Shown piece after piece: positions 8,755 through 17,402 of a DNA stretch of 64,000 nucleotides (positions within the stretch are counted from its first letter, which is position 1; each line of letters begins with the position of its first letter). The DNA is taken from NCBI GenBank assembly GCA_902793125.1, contig CADBCC010000003.1, positions 1 through 64,000 of the forward strand, in the 5' to 3' direction. The notes under the pieces were generated by a model, which worked only from the letters and a program-made list of their open reading frames with translations, did not search any database and was not told the origin of the DNA. The position numbers and the translations under genes are program-made. The DNA comes from an uncultured Ruminococcus sp. (GTDB lineage Bacteria > Bacillota > Clostridia > Oscillospirales > Acutalibacteraceae).

Positions 8755-10359
8755 TTATTTCTTTAATACCGCAGTTGAATACGGCGGAAGGATAAGAGCT
8801 TTTTCGCTTACAGCGGGGTGCTTATCGATTTCCTTGGTGTTCGAAGCGACTAAATCTCCGCGAAGTCTGAGTTTTTCGGGAAGCCTTACGTTTTTTTCTT
8901 CGCTGTCGTTTAAATTATGAATAACGTAAATTTTCGAGCCTTTATATTCGGTATAGTATTCGACAATTTCGTTATCGCCTGTTTTTATCTCGAAAATCTC
9001 GCCGCGCGCGATTTCGGGGTTTTGGTTCTTAATTTTTATAATACGTTTATAAAAGCTAAGCAGGGATTTTTCATTTTTTTCCTGCTGTTTAACTCCGCCG
9101 AAAGGCGCCTGGCTTTCCTCAGCCGAGGTCTTCCCGTTTACGATTATATCGGGGAGATTGTTTTTGTCCCATATCATCGGCTCGCGTTTATACTCGTCGT
9201 CGTCCGCCGAAGCGTTCTGGCTCAGTCCGATTTCTTCCCCGTAATAAATATACGGATTTCCCGGCATTAGCATATAAAGCGCCGCCGCCATTTTTGTGCC
9301 TTTTATTCCGACTGTTTTTAAATAGTTTGCGCTTCGTTTCTGGTCGTGGTTAGAAAGGAAGTAGCAGTTTATTCTGTTTTCGTTTTCTCTCTTTGAATTC
9401 TTTTCGAACTTAGCTACCGACGAAATCAGTCCTACTCCGTTGTGATTTCTTACGGCATTTACGAATCCGCCCGTTGAATCGGCAAATCCGAAAGCGAAAA
9501 AGCTGTCGGTGCCTGAGCTGTACATTTCGCAGATTTCGGAATTTCCCGTCCAGTTTTCGCCGACAACATAGACATCCGGTTTAAGCTTTTTACATTCTCC
9601 GTAGTACCATTTAAGAAATTCTTTTCCGTCGCCGTGGTGGCAGTTATAGTATTTTGTCGCGTCAAGTCGGAACCCGTCTACGCTGTGGCCGTTAAGCCAG
9701 AAATCCGCGATTTTCGCAAAATATTTTCTCGTGCGTCTTTCGAAGATATTCCACTCGGGCATATGAGGCGAGAAATTGGATTCGTAGTAATATCCGTTTC
9801 CGATTGCGGTATACGCGTCGCCCGGATCAGTATCATAGCGGGCGATTTCGTAGTATTTCGCGTCATGGTCAAGGTCGCCTTTAAGCGCCTGCTCGCACGC
9901 GCTCTCAAAAAGCGGGTGGGTGTTTGAACTATGGTTAAGCACCATATCAATAATTAGTTTTATTCCGCGTTCGTGGCACTGCTTAACGAGATTGTCGAAA
10001 TCTTTCATCGTGCCGAACTGTTCGTCTATTGCGAAATAATTCCTGACGTCGTACTTATGGTATGAATCAGACGGCATAATCGGAGTAAGCCATATTCCGT
10101 CGATTCCGAGGTCGTTATCGGTTTTCGGATTTCCGTCGTTAAGATAATCGAGTTTTTCAATAATACCGTTAATATCCCCCACGCCGTCGTTGTTGCTGTC
10201 GTTGAATGAGCCGACAAAAATTTCGTAGAAGTTGCGGTATTTGTCGTCCGATTTTAATGTTTTTATTTTCGCGGTCGGGTCGCTGTACTGCTGAGCGCAT
10301 GAACAAAACGCCGAAATTAATAATACAATAATAAGCAGAAGTGAAATAAGTTTTTTCAT
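8755..10359 (-). CDS. Secreted alpha-amylase lipoprotein (GH13)
   Basis: A hydrophobic signal ends in SAFCSCAQ, so this is probably a lipoprotein. The GH13 barrel shows GFRLDATK (nucleophile Asp near residue 231), VVGENW (acid/base Glu near 266) and SNHDQ (third Asp near 338); an early DMVLNHSS is the calcium/substrate region. It should cleave alpha-1,4 glucans to maltodextrins at the cell surface. The ATG at 10359 begins the signal peptide; codons upstream of it lie in a structured intergenic repeat. The adjacent maltose-type importer would take up the products. There is no dockerin or carbohydrate-binding module. Confidence 0.92.
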   Translation of the reverse strand: MKKLISLLLIIVLLISAFCSCAQQYSDPTAKIKTLKSDDKYRNFYEIFVGSFNDSNNDGVGDINGIIEKLDYLNDGNPKTDNDLGIDGIWLTPIMPSDSYHKYDVRNYFAIDEQFGTMKDFDNLVKQCHERGIKLIIDMVLNHSSNTHPLFESACEQALKGDLDHDAKYYEIARYDTDPGDAYTAIGNGYYYESNFSPHMPEWNIFERRTRKYFAKIADFWLNGHSVDGFRLDATKYYNCHHGDGKEFLKWYYGECKKLKPDVYVVGENWTGNSEICEMYSSGTDSFFAFGFADSTGGFVNAVRNHNGVGLISSVAKFEKNSKRENENRINCYFLSNHDQKRSANYLKTVGIKGTKMAAALYMLMPGNPYIYYGEEIGLSQNASADDDEYKREPMIWDKNNLPDIIVNGKTSAEESQAPFGGVKQQEKNEKSLLSFYKRIIKIKNQNPEIARGEIFEIKTGDNEIVEYYTEYKGSKIYVIHNLNDSEEKNVRLPEKLRLRGDLVASNTKEIDKHPAVSEKALILPPYSTAVLKK

Positions 10360-10373
10360 AGTTATACCTAAAA

Positions 10374-10445
10374 CAAGAAAGCGCGATAATCGCGTCCGCC
10401 TTTCGCTTGGCTGCCGCACGCGCGCAAGGGCGCATTAAGCGGGCT
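10374..10445. repeat. GC-rich double-hairpin intergenic repeat, copy 1
   Basis: Begins ACAAGAAAGCGCG and can form two neighbouring hairpins (GAAAG with CTTTC; GCCGC with GCGGGC). A similar element lies at 30835-30906, in the same position just upstream of a minus-strand start. It may be a mobile or structural intergenic repeat. Confidence 0.4.
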
Positions 10446-10564
10446 ATACAAATTATTTTTATAGAAAGCGCGGATATAATTTTATGGTTTTCAAACTTTA
10501 TTAACAACAGGCAACTTTTTCAAAAAAGAAGTTTCCTATTATAATTATGAGTTTTAAAAGAAAA

Positions 10565-10583
10565 GGGCGACATAAAGCCGCCC
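10565..10583 (-). terminator. Terminator of the maltodextrin transporter operon
   Basis: On the minus strand GGGCGGC and GTCGCCC pair around TTTAT and are followed by TTTTCTTTT, 22 bases after the MalG-like stop. Confidence 0.8.
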
Positions 10584-10604
10584 TTAATTTTGAATAGAAA
10601 GGGA

Positions 10605-11459
10605 TTAACCCTTAACGCCGCCGGCGGTAACGCCTTCAACGTAGTAATTCTGCATCTTGAGGAACAGGAGTGTTACAGGTACCGCAACTAAAACCGAACC
10701 GGATAAGAAGCGTTTAAACCACTTATCGAGATGGTCGTTGTCGAGCATTTTCTGGAGTCCGATAGCAACCGTATAGTTATCTACCTTATCACCCATGATA
10801 ATCTTCGCAAGGATAAAGTCTGTCCAAGGTCCGATAAACGCTGTGAGTACAGTATAAACAACGATAGGTTTAGACATCGGAAGAATAATTTTCCAGAACA
10901 CCTGATTTTTTGTAGCGCCGTCAATCGTCGCCGCTTCGTCGAGTGCTCTCGGAATAGTATCAAAGAATCCCTTTGAAATCTGGAATCCGAGTCCCGCTCC
11001 CGCGGAGTAGCAGATAACGAGAGCTACGAGTGTCTGTGTAAGTCCCATTGCTTTTAAGAGATAGTAAATAGCTATCATTGTCATAAAGCCGGGGAACATA
11101 CCTAAGATCATACCGATGTTGATAAACTTTTTACGGCTCTTGAATCTGAGTCTCGAGAAAGCGTACGCAACCATGAGCACGCTGATTGTAGAGATAACGC
11201 AGCTGAAGCATGCTACTACGAATGTGTTAATATACCATCTCGGGAAGTTAAGACTTTCTGTTTCCGTAAAAAGTCTTACATAGTTATTGAAACCAAAAGT
11301 TTCGGGAATAAGAGTCTGGGGAACCGCGCCGGGGTCCGCGCTGAACGACTGCATTACAAGGTAAGCAAGCGGAGCTACCCAGATAATACCTAATACCGCA
11401 AGGATAATATAGATAACTGCATTTGCGAGAGAACGTCGTAATTTATAACTTTTAATCAT
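10605..11459 (-). CDS. Maltose-type ABC transporter permease (MalG/MdxG-like)
   Basis: 284 residues, six predicted membrane spans, and the permease EAA motif DEAATIDGA at about residue 175, which contacts the ATPase subunit. The C-terminus ends in VEGVTAGGVKG, typical of MalG-type proteins. Its start overlaps the stop of the MalF-like gene by four bases. No ATPase (MsmX/MalK type) is encoded here; Gram-positive sugar importers commonly share one encoded elsewhere. The amylase next door points to maltodextrin as substrate. Confidence 0.9.
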   Translation of the reverse strand: MIKSYKLRRSLANAVIYIILAVLGIIWVAPLAYLVMQSFSADPGAVPQTLIPETFGFNNYVRLFTETESLNFPRWYINTFVVACFSCVISTISVLMVAYAFSRLRFKSRKKFINIGMILGMFPGFMTMIAIYYLLKAMGLTQTLVALVICYSAGAGLGFQISKGFFDTIPRALDEAATIDGATKNQVFWKIILPMSKPIVVYTVLTAFIGPWTDFILAKIIMGDKVDNYTVAIGLQKMLDNDHLDKWFKRFLSGSVLVAVPVTLLFLKMQNYYVEGVTAGGVKG

Positions 11460-12961
11460 GAGAACGCCTCCTCGTCTTTTGCGGACTTAGTCAGGTTGAA
11501 CGTAATCAGCGACAAGGTCGCGCAAACAATAAATACAAGAATACCTATCGCGGCGGCAAGGTTATAGTCATGCGTCTGTCCCATAGTCAGCTTAAACAGC
11601 CATGTTACAAGGATATCGGTATGGCCCGCGTTATAATATTCCTCGGTCGACGGTCCGCCGTTCGTAAGAAGATATATAACGTTAAAGTTGTTGATATTAC
11701 CGATAAAGCTTGTGATAAGATACGGGGTTGTAACGAAGAGCATATACGGAAGAGTAATCTTCATAAAGCTCTTTACAGGACCCGCGCCGTCGATAGTAGC
11801 CGATTCATAAAGGTCAGCGGGAATATTCATAAGAATACCCGATGTAATAAGGATGGTATACGGAATACCTATCCAGATGTTAACAACAATTACTGTAACT
11901 CTCGCCACAAGTGCGGACGAGTTAAGGAATTTAATCGCCACATTTTGTCCGGTAATTACAGACAGGAACTGGTTAACAGCACCGTTCTCCTGGAGCATCT
12001 GGCTCATAAGGAGCAGGGATACGAACTGAGGTACAGCGATTACAACAACGAAAAGAGTTCTCCATAAAGCTTTAAGCTTGATACCCTTTTTGTTAATCAT
12101 AAGAGCAACGATCATACCCGCGATATAGTTGGAGAATGTCGCGAAAATAGCCCAGACAACTGTCCATTCAGCGAGGTTCACAAATGTTTTTGCTTTTGTA
12201 GCGCCGTTTGTAACCGATACAAGGTCGGCGAAGTTTTTAAGGCCTACCCATGTAAACAGGTTTCCCGGCGGCTGGTGAGCGTTATCATAATTCGTAAACG
12301 CTATAAGTATCATAAATATCAGCGGCAAAATAGTAAAGCAGCCGATTAAAGTACAGGGGACAGACATAAGGGTAATGTGGAATCTCTCGTCGAAGAACTG
12401 TTTAATTTCCTCGCGGAAGGAGAGAATCTTTTTACCATCGCGCTTATCTTCATAAACCTTAAACGCGCTCTTTGTATTTGCGAGATAAATCGCGAAAACC
12501 AAAATCGTTACAACGATTACAAGAACGCCGTAAAGGAGGATAAGCATTGAGTTATCTCCGTATACTGTTTCGTAAGTAAATCCGTCGGCGGAAAGCTTCT
12601 CGGTTGTTTCTACAGTACCGAGTGTCGGGAATTTGGAAATATAGTTGATACCGAAGAACAACATAAAGCATATGTACGCCGCTTCTGTAACAAGGAACAA
12701 AAGTCCCTTAATAATCTGGCCTCTAACCATATTAGAGACACCGAAGATGAGATAGGACAACTTAACAAAAACGTCGCCCTTAACAAATCTTTTTCCGTAG
12801 TTAGCGAAACCTTTACCGATTCCTACGAAAAAGCCTACTATTAACTTGCCCAATGCCTTAAAGAATCGGGCAATATTTGAGGGTAGTTTCTTAAAGAAAT
12901 TGGAAAGGTTATAACCAATCTTCTGGAAAGGATTCAGCTGCATATAATCAATATATCTCAT
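11456..12961 (-). CDS. Maltose-type ABC transporter permease (MalF/MdxF-like) with N-terminal extension
   Basis: 501 residues. The N-terminal 80 are a basic, amphipathic stretch (LNPFQKIGYNLSNFFKKLP) seen in clostridial MalF proteins; then come about eight membrane spans and the EAA loop ESATIDGAG near residue 387. It forms the import channel with the MalG-like partner. A TTG at 12964 immediately precedes the ATG at 12961; the ATG is seven bases after GGGAGAG and is preferred. A 220-base gap with a strong hairpin separates it from the binding-protein gene. Confidence 0.9.
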   Translation of the reverse strand: MRYIDYMQLNPFQKIGYNLSNFFKKLPSNIARFFKALGKLIVGFFVGIGKGFANYGKRFVKGDVFVKLSYLIFGVSNMVRGQIIKGLLFLVTEAAYICFMLFFGINYISKFPTLGTVETTEKLSADGFTYETVYGDNSMLILLYGVLVIVVTILVFAIYLANTKSAFKVYEDKRDGKKILSFREEIKQFFDERFHITLMSVPCTLIGCFTILPLIFMILIAFTNYDNAHQPPGNLFTWVGLKNFADLVSVTNGATKAKTFVNLAEWTVVWAIFATFSNYIAGMIVALMINKKGIKLKALWRTLFVVVIAVPQFVSLLLMSQMLQENGAVNQFLSVITGQNVAIKFLNSSALVARVTVIVVNIWIGIPYTILITSGILMNIPADLYESATIDGAGPVKSFMKITLPYMLFVTTPYLITSFIGNINNFNVIYLLTNGGPSTEEYYNAGHTDILVTWLFKLTMGQTHDYNLAAAIGILVFIVCATLSLITFNLTKSAKDEEAFS

Positions 12962-13096
12962 CAAATCACTCTCCCTTTTTCTATTATTTTATTTTTAATA
13001 TTTAAAAATATTAAGCTTACATAATAATTCTTGCGTTATCCTGTTCCCCTTTATTTCAAAAATCATTATCTAAACCAAATAATTTTCAAAATTACA

Positions 13097-13110
13097 CGAT
13101 AACGTTTTCA
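13097..13110 (-). promoter_or_regulatory. cre-like / LacI-family operator between binding-protein and permease genes
   Basis: On the minus strand TGAAAACGTTATCG matches the CcpA cre consensus TGWAANCGNTNWCA in 13 of 14 positions. It lies 135 bases upstream of the MalF-like start. CcpA or a MalR-type LacI regulator could use it for catabolite control; this is inference from the match. Confidence 0.5.
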
Positions 13111-13126
13111 CCGTTTCTGCGGATAC

Positions 13127-13151
13127 GGGCAGTCCGCAAAGCGGACCGCCC
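13127..13151 (-). promoter_or_regulatory. Strong intercistronic hairpin after the binding-protein gene
   Basis: GGGCAGTCCGC and GCGGACCGCCC pair (ten base pairs plus one mismatch) around AAA, 35 bases past the binding-protein stop, with no T-run. It probably protects the upstream mRNA and limits readthrough, as the malE-malF intergenic palindromes do in enterobacteria. Confidence 0.6.
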
Positions 13152-13185
13152 TATATTAAATTCTAAATCTTTTGTCTTTTAAAAA

Positions 13186-14535
13186 TTACTGATCGAGTAC
13201 GTTGTCGATAGTCTTCTTTAAGAGAGCCTTGAAGTCGTAAGAATCGGGTTTGGTTGTATCAGCAACGAGCTGGTTACCGAGGTTTCCGAACGGATCCCAG
13301 ATTTTACCGATGTTAACCTGTGCTACGGAATACTTACTCTGCTCGATTAACGCTGAAATAGCAACGTCTTTCTTAGCAGCGTCTTTTTCTACAGAATTCT
13401 TGTTTGTCGGGCTCCAGCCTAACTCTGAGCATCTCTGATCCTGGCATTCCTCGGAAGCGAGGTAATAAGCGAGAACCTGAGAAGTACGCGGGAACTTGGA
13501 AGCGCCGTTAACAGCGATTGACTTATAACCGTACATAGAGTAGATCTGCTTGTCTTTTCCGCCGATGTTGATTGTAGGAAGCTTGGCAGCGCCGAAGTTT
13601 TTGCCTAAAGCAGCCTTGATAGCAGCTGTATCCCAGTTACCGTCGATACCTGCGCCGCAAGTTGACTTTCTTGTCTTTGTTGAAGTAAATCCGGAAGGAA
13701 TGTTACTAACAGCTAAGCTCTTGAAAGTGCCTGTGTACTTATGCATAAGAGTTGAGAAAGCTTTCATTGAAGCAACAACTTCTGCTTCGTCGTACTTATT
13801 GAACTTCTGAGTAACCTGGTCTTCCTCTAAGCCTTCGAGTCTGAGTCCGCCTGTGAAGAGGAACATACAAGCATAATATCCGTTACCTGCGTCCATGATG
13901 AAAGTCTTGCCGGCTTTCTTACAGGATTCGAGGATTCCCTCAAATGTAGCCGCGTCCTTATCGGAAACTACTGACTTATCGTAAACGAGGAAATAGCCGT
14001 TTCCTGTTTCGGGCATAGCGTAGAGAGTATCTTTCTTAGTCTTGGGATTCTGCATTGTGCAAGCGCCTACAGCGTCTTCAAGGTTAGTAGCCTTGATGTC
14101 TGCAGCGTACTTGGGAGCGATCTGAGCGATAACGCCCGCGTTAACGAGGTTGTTGAGCTGGTCGTTAGCGAAGCCGAATACGTCAGCGCCTGCCTCAGCG
14201 TCGGAAAGCATCTGTGTGCCTGCTTCAGCTTCAGTCTGTACAACTACTTCAATCTTGCTTACCTGTTTGGGGAATTTTTTCTTAAACGCGTCGCACTGCT
14301 TCTGGAGAAGTTTTGTGTAGTTATCAGGGCCCCATACTTTTAACTTAGCGTTTTTCTCGGAACCGAAGTCAGCTTCGGAAGCAACGTTGTCAAAACCTGT
14401 TTTTGACGAATCAGTGCTTACAGATGAACCGTTGTCACCTGAACTACCGGAAGATGTGTTTTCGGAACCGCCGCAGCTTGCGAAAGCTGCAACCATCATC
14501 ATTGCCGCTAAACAAAGCGCAATAATTTTTTTCAT
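13186..14535 (-). CDS. Maltose/maltodextrin-binding lipoprotein (MalE/MdxE-like)
   Basis: 449 residues starting with a lipoprotein signal (MVAAFASCGG, lipid-modified Cys near residue 21) and a Ser/Gly-rich linker. The mature part is a cluster-B solute-binding protein: KLKVWGPDNY, a QTEAEAG segment, MPETGNGYFLVYDK, GIDGNWDTAAIK. It presents maltodextrin to the two permeases encoded downstream. Codon use is biased toward a few codons (GCT/AAG/TCT), suggesting high expression. AGGAATTC lies just before the ATG. A promoter and dyads lie upstream. Confidence 0.9.
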   Translation of the reverse strand: MKKIIALCLAAMMMVAAFASCGGSENTSSGSSGDNGSSVSTDSSKTGFDNVASEADFGSEKNAKLKVWGPDNYTKLLQKQCDAFKKKFPKQVSKIEVVVQTEAEAGTQMLSDAEAGADVFGFANDQLNNLVNAGVIAQIAPKYAADIKATNLEDAVGACTMQNPKTKKDTLYAMPETGNGYFLVYDKSVVSDKDAATFEGILESCKKAGKTFIMDAGNGYYACMFLFTGGLRLEGLEEDQVTQKFNKYDEAEVVASMKAFSTLMHKYTGTFKSLAVSNIPSGFTSTKTRKSTCGAGIDGNWDTAAIKAALGKNFGAAKLPTINIGGKDKQIYSMYGYKSIAVNGASKFPRTSQVLAYYLASEECQDQRCSELGWSPTNKNSVEKDAAKKDVAISALIEQSKYSVAQVNIGKIWDPFGNLGNQLVADTTKPDSYDFKALLKKTIDNVLDQ

Positions 14536-14591
14536 TTTGAATTCCTTCTTTCATAATAATAGTATTTTTAACACTAAAAAGTGCCAAGTGT

Positions 14592-14620
14592 GATTGCGCA
14601 CAATTGGGGACTACGCAATC
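14592..14620. promoter_or_regulatory. Inverted repeat downstream of the binding-protein promoter (operator-like)
   Basis: GATTGCG (14592-14598) and CGCAATC (14614-14620) form a perfect inverted repeat just after the predicted transcription start; it also contains ATTGCGCACAAT. A repressor bound here would block the importer operon. Confidence 0.45.
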
Positions 14621-14634
14621 TTTCCACTACATAA

Positions 14635-14664
14635 ATAATACCACAAATTGCACTAAAAATACAA
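14635..14664 (-). promoter_or_regulatory. Promoter of the maltodextrin importer operon
   Basis: On the minus strand TTGTAT (14664-14659) and TATTAT (14640-14635) are 18 bases apart, about 100 bases before the binding-protein start. Confidence 0.6.
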
Positions 14665-14710
14665 CTCCCTTTGTACTTTTTGTCTAAATAATCAAATGGC
14701 GACTCTATTT

Positions 14711-14919
14711 TTGTGCAATATAACAACAAAAAAAGCAAAAATCAGCGATATGCACAAATTCGCCTCAGTTAATTTATGCATATTGACTGTAACCTTCTTG
14801 TGCAAAATCACCATTACTTTTTTCAATTTATAGACTTTTCCAACAAAAGACAATTTTTGCCGGGAACGTTCAGCGTTCATTTTTCGTAAAATCATATTAT
14901 CTTTGTGTATTTTTGTGCA
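14711..14919. promoter_or_regulatory. Cluster of TTGTGCA boxes in the 14.6-15.0 kb intergenic region
   Basis: TTGTGCA or its complement occurs at 14711, 14751, 14798 and 14913, with looser versions at 14648 (TTGCAC) and 14903 (TTGTGTA). All are upstream of the importer promoter and before the murE promoter. The repetition looks like multiple binding sites for one regulator. The rest of the 478-base gap is AT-rich and shows no convincing gene. Confidence 0.4.
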
Positions 14920-14953
14920 TTTTTTTACTATAAAACATTTTTTGCTTTTACTG

Positions 14954-14982
14954 TTGTAATTCACCCGCTTAATTGCTATAAT
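14954..14982 (+). promoter_or_regulatory. Sigma-A-type promoter of murE
   Basis: TTGTAA (14954-14959) and TATAAT (14977-14982) with a 17-base spacer, 30 bases ahead of the murE start. Confidence 0.75.
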
Positions 14983-15013
14983 TAATAGTGTATATGAAAG
15001 GAGCGTGATAATT

Positions 15014-16483
15014 ATGAAACTTAATAATTTACTTAAAAACACAGATTATAAAATTATTCAGGGCAGCGCCGATGTTGAAATCTCCGACATCGTTTATGAC
15101 TCAAGAAAAATTGTGCCCGGCTCGATGTTTGTATGCCTTAAAGGATACAACTCGGACGGCCATTCCTACGCCTCTCAGGCGGTGGAAAAAGACGCTTCGG
15201 CGATCCTTGTTTGCGATGATATTGAAATTAACGACAACAAAATCACCGTAATTAAGGTAAAAGACACAAGAGAGTCGCTCGCTTACATAAGCGCCGAGTT
15301 TTTTAATAATCCTGCAAAGGAGCTTACAACTATCGCGATTACGGGCACCAAGGGCAAAACAACAACCGTCGCGATGATAAAGACGATTTTGGAATGCGCG
15401 GGTATTAAAAGCGGAACAATCGGAACGCTCGGAATAATTATCGGCGATAAAACCATTCCCACAAATAACACTACCCCCGAAAGTTACGAAATCCAGAAAG
15501 CTATGCGCCGGATGGCCGACGAGGGCTGTAAGGCGATGATTATAGAAGCGTCGTCAATCGGGCTTAAGTGGCACAGGGTTGACGCGATAGATTTCGACTA
15601 CGGTGTTTTTACAAACTTCTCGCACGACCATATAGGCGGAGCCGAGCACAAGGATATGGACGAATACCTTGAGTGCAAGGCTATGCTTTTCAAAAAGTGC
15701 AAACTCGGACTTATTAACCGCGACGACGAAAAATGGCAGGACATCTTAAAAGGAGCGACCTGCGATTACAAGACCTACGGATTTTCAAAGGAAGCGGATT
15801 ATATCGCCTCAAACGACAGTCTGCTTTCCACTCCCGGATTCCTGGGCGCGAGGTTTGAGCTTTCGGGCGCAAGAGAAATGCAGGTTGACGTTGCTATTCC
15901 GGGACATTTCAGCGTATACAACGCGCTTTCCGCAATCAGCGTTTGCGCCGAGATGGGAATCAGTAACGAAAATATACTTGAAGGATTAAAGAAAGTCGCG
16001 GTTAAAGGCAGGGTTGAAATCGTTCCCGTGCCCGGAAACTACACGCTTTTAATTGACTACGCTCACAACGCGCTTTCTATGGAAAACGTTTTAACCACTT
16101 TACGCCAGTATAATCCCCACAGACTTATCACTATGTTCGGAGCGGGCGGCAACCGTCCGAAGGTGCGCCGTTACGAGATGGGCGAAACAAGCGGACGGCT
16201 CTCGGATTTAAGCGTAATAACCGAGGACAACAGCCGTTTCGAGGATGTTATGGATATAATCGAGGATATTAAAGTCGGAATAGCTAAAACCGACGGAAAA
16301 TATGTTGTTGTTCCCAACCGTAAGGACGCGATAAAATACTGTATCGAAAACGCCGAGGACGGAGATATTATCGTTCTCGCGGGAAAAGGCCACGAGGATT
16401 ATCAGGAAATCAAGGGCGTTAAGTACCATATGGACGAGCGCGAGCTAATCGCGGAGAGCTTAGAGGAACTCGGGCTTAAATAA
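15014..16483 (+). CDS. murE: UDP-N-acetylmuramoyl-tripeptide synthetase (MurE)
   Basis: Mur ligase with the ATP loop TGTKGKTTT (about residue 110), the ASSIGLKWHR segment and the C-terminal amino-acid specificity motif reading EDNSRFED (near 403). meso-diaminopimelate enzymes have DNPR and lysine enzymes DDPA/DNPA-like motifs, so DNSR favours diaminopimelate but is not canonical. The enzyme adds the third residue of the peptidoglycan stem peptide in the cytoplasm. A GTG at 15005 overlaps the Shine-Dalgarno (AAAGGAG); the ATG at 15014 is ten bases after it and is chosen. Here murE stands alone, away from a dcw cluster. Confidence 0.9.
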   Translation: MKLNNLLKNTDYKIIQGSADVEISDIVYDSRKIVPGSMFVCLKGYNSDGHSYASQAVEKDASAILVCDDIEINDNKITVIKVKDTRESLAYISAEFFNNPAKELTTIAITGTKGKTTTVAMIKTILECAGIKSGTIGTLGIIIGDKTIPTNNTTPESYEIQKAMRRMADEGCKAMIIEASSIGLKWHRVDAIDFDYGVFTNFSHDHIGGAEHKDMDEYLECKAMLFKKCKLGLINRDDEKWQDILKGATCDYKTYGFSKEADYIASNDSLLSTPGFLGARFELSGAREMQVDVAIPGHFSVYNALSAISVCAEMGISNENILEGLKKVAVKGRVEIVPVPGNYTLLIDYAHNALSMENVLTTLRQYNPHRLITMFGAGGNRPKVRRYEMGETSGRLSDLSVITEDNSRFEDVMDIIEDIKVGIAKTDGKYVVVPNRKDAIKYCIENAEDGDIIVLAGKGHEDYQEIKGVKYHMDERELIAESLEELGLK

Positions 16484-16496
16484 AGCGAAACAAAAT

Positions 16497-16535
16497 GGCA
16501 GAGAGGTTTTAAAACTTCTCTGCCTTTTATTTTTT
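16497..16535 (+). terminator. Bidirectional terminator between murE and the cohesin gene
   Basis: GGCAGAGA and TCTCTGCC pair, with GTTTTAAAAC between; a T-rich run follows on the plus strand. It lies 13 bases after the murE stop and overlaps the stop of the opposing gene. Confidence 0.85.
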
Positions 16536-17267
16536 CTTATCGTTCTTGCTTTTCTTCAGGATAATTATTATTCCCGCGGCGGTCATTACCGCGCAGACCG
16601 CAATAAGAATTATAATCCTCAGGTCATTATTTTCTCCGTTAGCGGTTGCGTCAAGCACATTTATAAGCCCATCTTCTTCGGGGCTGAGTCCGTCGGCGGC
16701 ATCGCCGTCCCCTTCGGGAACATCGGCGTCATCATCTGAATTATTACCGTTTTTCCGCGCTGACGCGGTTTTTCCCGCGCGGCGGGTTCTGTTTTTTATC
16801 GGGGCGGTTTTCCCGTCGGTAATTACCTTGCACTTTGCGGAAGCGGGAACTTTAAAATTTTTCGCGTTAACGTCGACGAAATCGGACGGATTAATATTTA
16901 TAACCGAGCTTCCCGCCCGAAGCGCTTTAAACCGAACGCTCAGCAGGGCTGACTTTTTATTAACTTTAACTCCATTCGGAATCAGAATTATAACCTTGAC
17001 TTTTCCGTTATTGTCCGCGCTTTTAACTTCGGAGCCCTGAATATTTGAAGACGCGTTTCTGAAAGCGACGGCGGAAGGATTGTAACTAAGGGTAAAAGTT
17101 GAGGCGCTTATTATTTTCGGAGATTTCACATCGATATAGACGTCGAAAAGCCTGTTGCTTTTAGCGGAAACATTCTTGGTGTACAAAACTGTATCCAATG
17201 CGCTTACGGCTATCGGTAACTGAAGCAAAAACAAAACAACGGCAAATACCGAAATAAGCTTTTTCAA
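16527..17267 (-). CDS. Membrane-anchored cohesin-domain protein
   Basis: A signal peptide (about 1-23) leads into a single cohesin domain (about 25-145; FDVYIDVKSPKIISASTFTLSYNPSAV, then LLSVRFKALRAGSS), a charged Asp/Glu/Asn linker (145-205), one membrane segment (about 212-236, IIILIAVCAVMTAAGIIIIL) and a Lys-rich tail. Cohesins bind dockerins and hold cellulosome or amylosome enzymes on the cell. A single anchored cohesin like this could hold one dockerin protein or a scaffoldin. No dockerin is recognisable in the window. The next gene upstream, on the same strand, encodes a CotH protein. Confidence 0.8.
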   Translation of the reverse strand: MKKLISVFAVVLFLLQLPIAVSALDTVLYTKNVSAKSNRLFDVYIDVKSPKIISASTFTLSYNPSAVAFRNASSNIQGSEVKSADNNGKVKVIILIPNGVKVNKKSALLSVRFKALRAGSSVININPSDFVDVNAKNFKVPASAKCKVITDGKTAPIKNRTRRAGKTASARKNGNNSDDDADVPEGDGDAADGLSPEEDGLINVLDATANGENNDLRIIILIAVCAVMTAAGIIIILKKSKNDKKK

Positions 17268-17367
17268 CCTTTACACCTTCTTTCGAATTCTATGCAACTA
17301 TTTTACCACATTACGTAAAAATAGTTTGCACAAAATTTCACCTTGCTTTTTGTTGGAAATAACTAAA

Positions 17368-17400
17368 TCACGGCAGGAAATTCCGTGCCGTGATTTTTTC
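17368..17400. terminator. Hairpin at the 3' end of the CotH gene
   Basis: TCACGGCA and TGCCGTGA pair around GGAAATTCCG; the T-run is strong on the plus strand and weak on the minus strand, where the CotH gene ends at 17403. Confidence 0.65.
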
Positions 17401-17402
17401 TT

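Noticed and set aside
14692..15042. Minus-strand frame of 116 codons between the importer promoter and murE
   Set aside because: It would start inside murE and cover the murE promoter; it is Lys/Ile-rich AT sequence and its repeated HK residues come from the TTGTGCA boxes.
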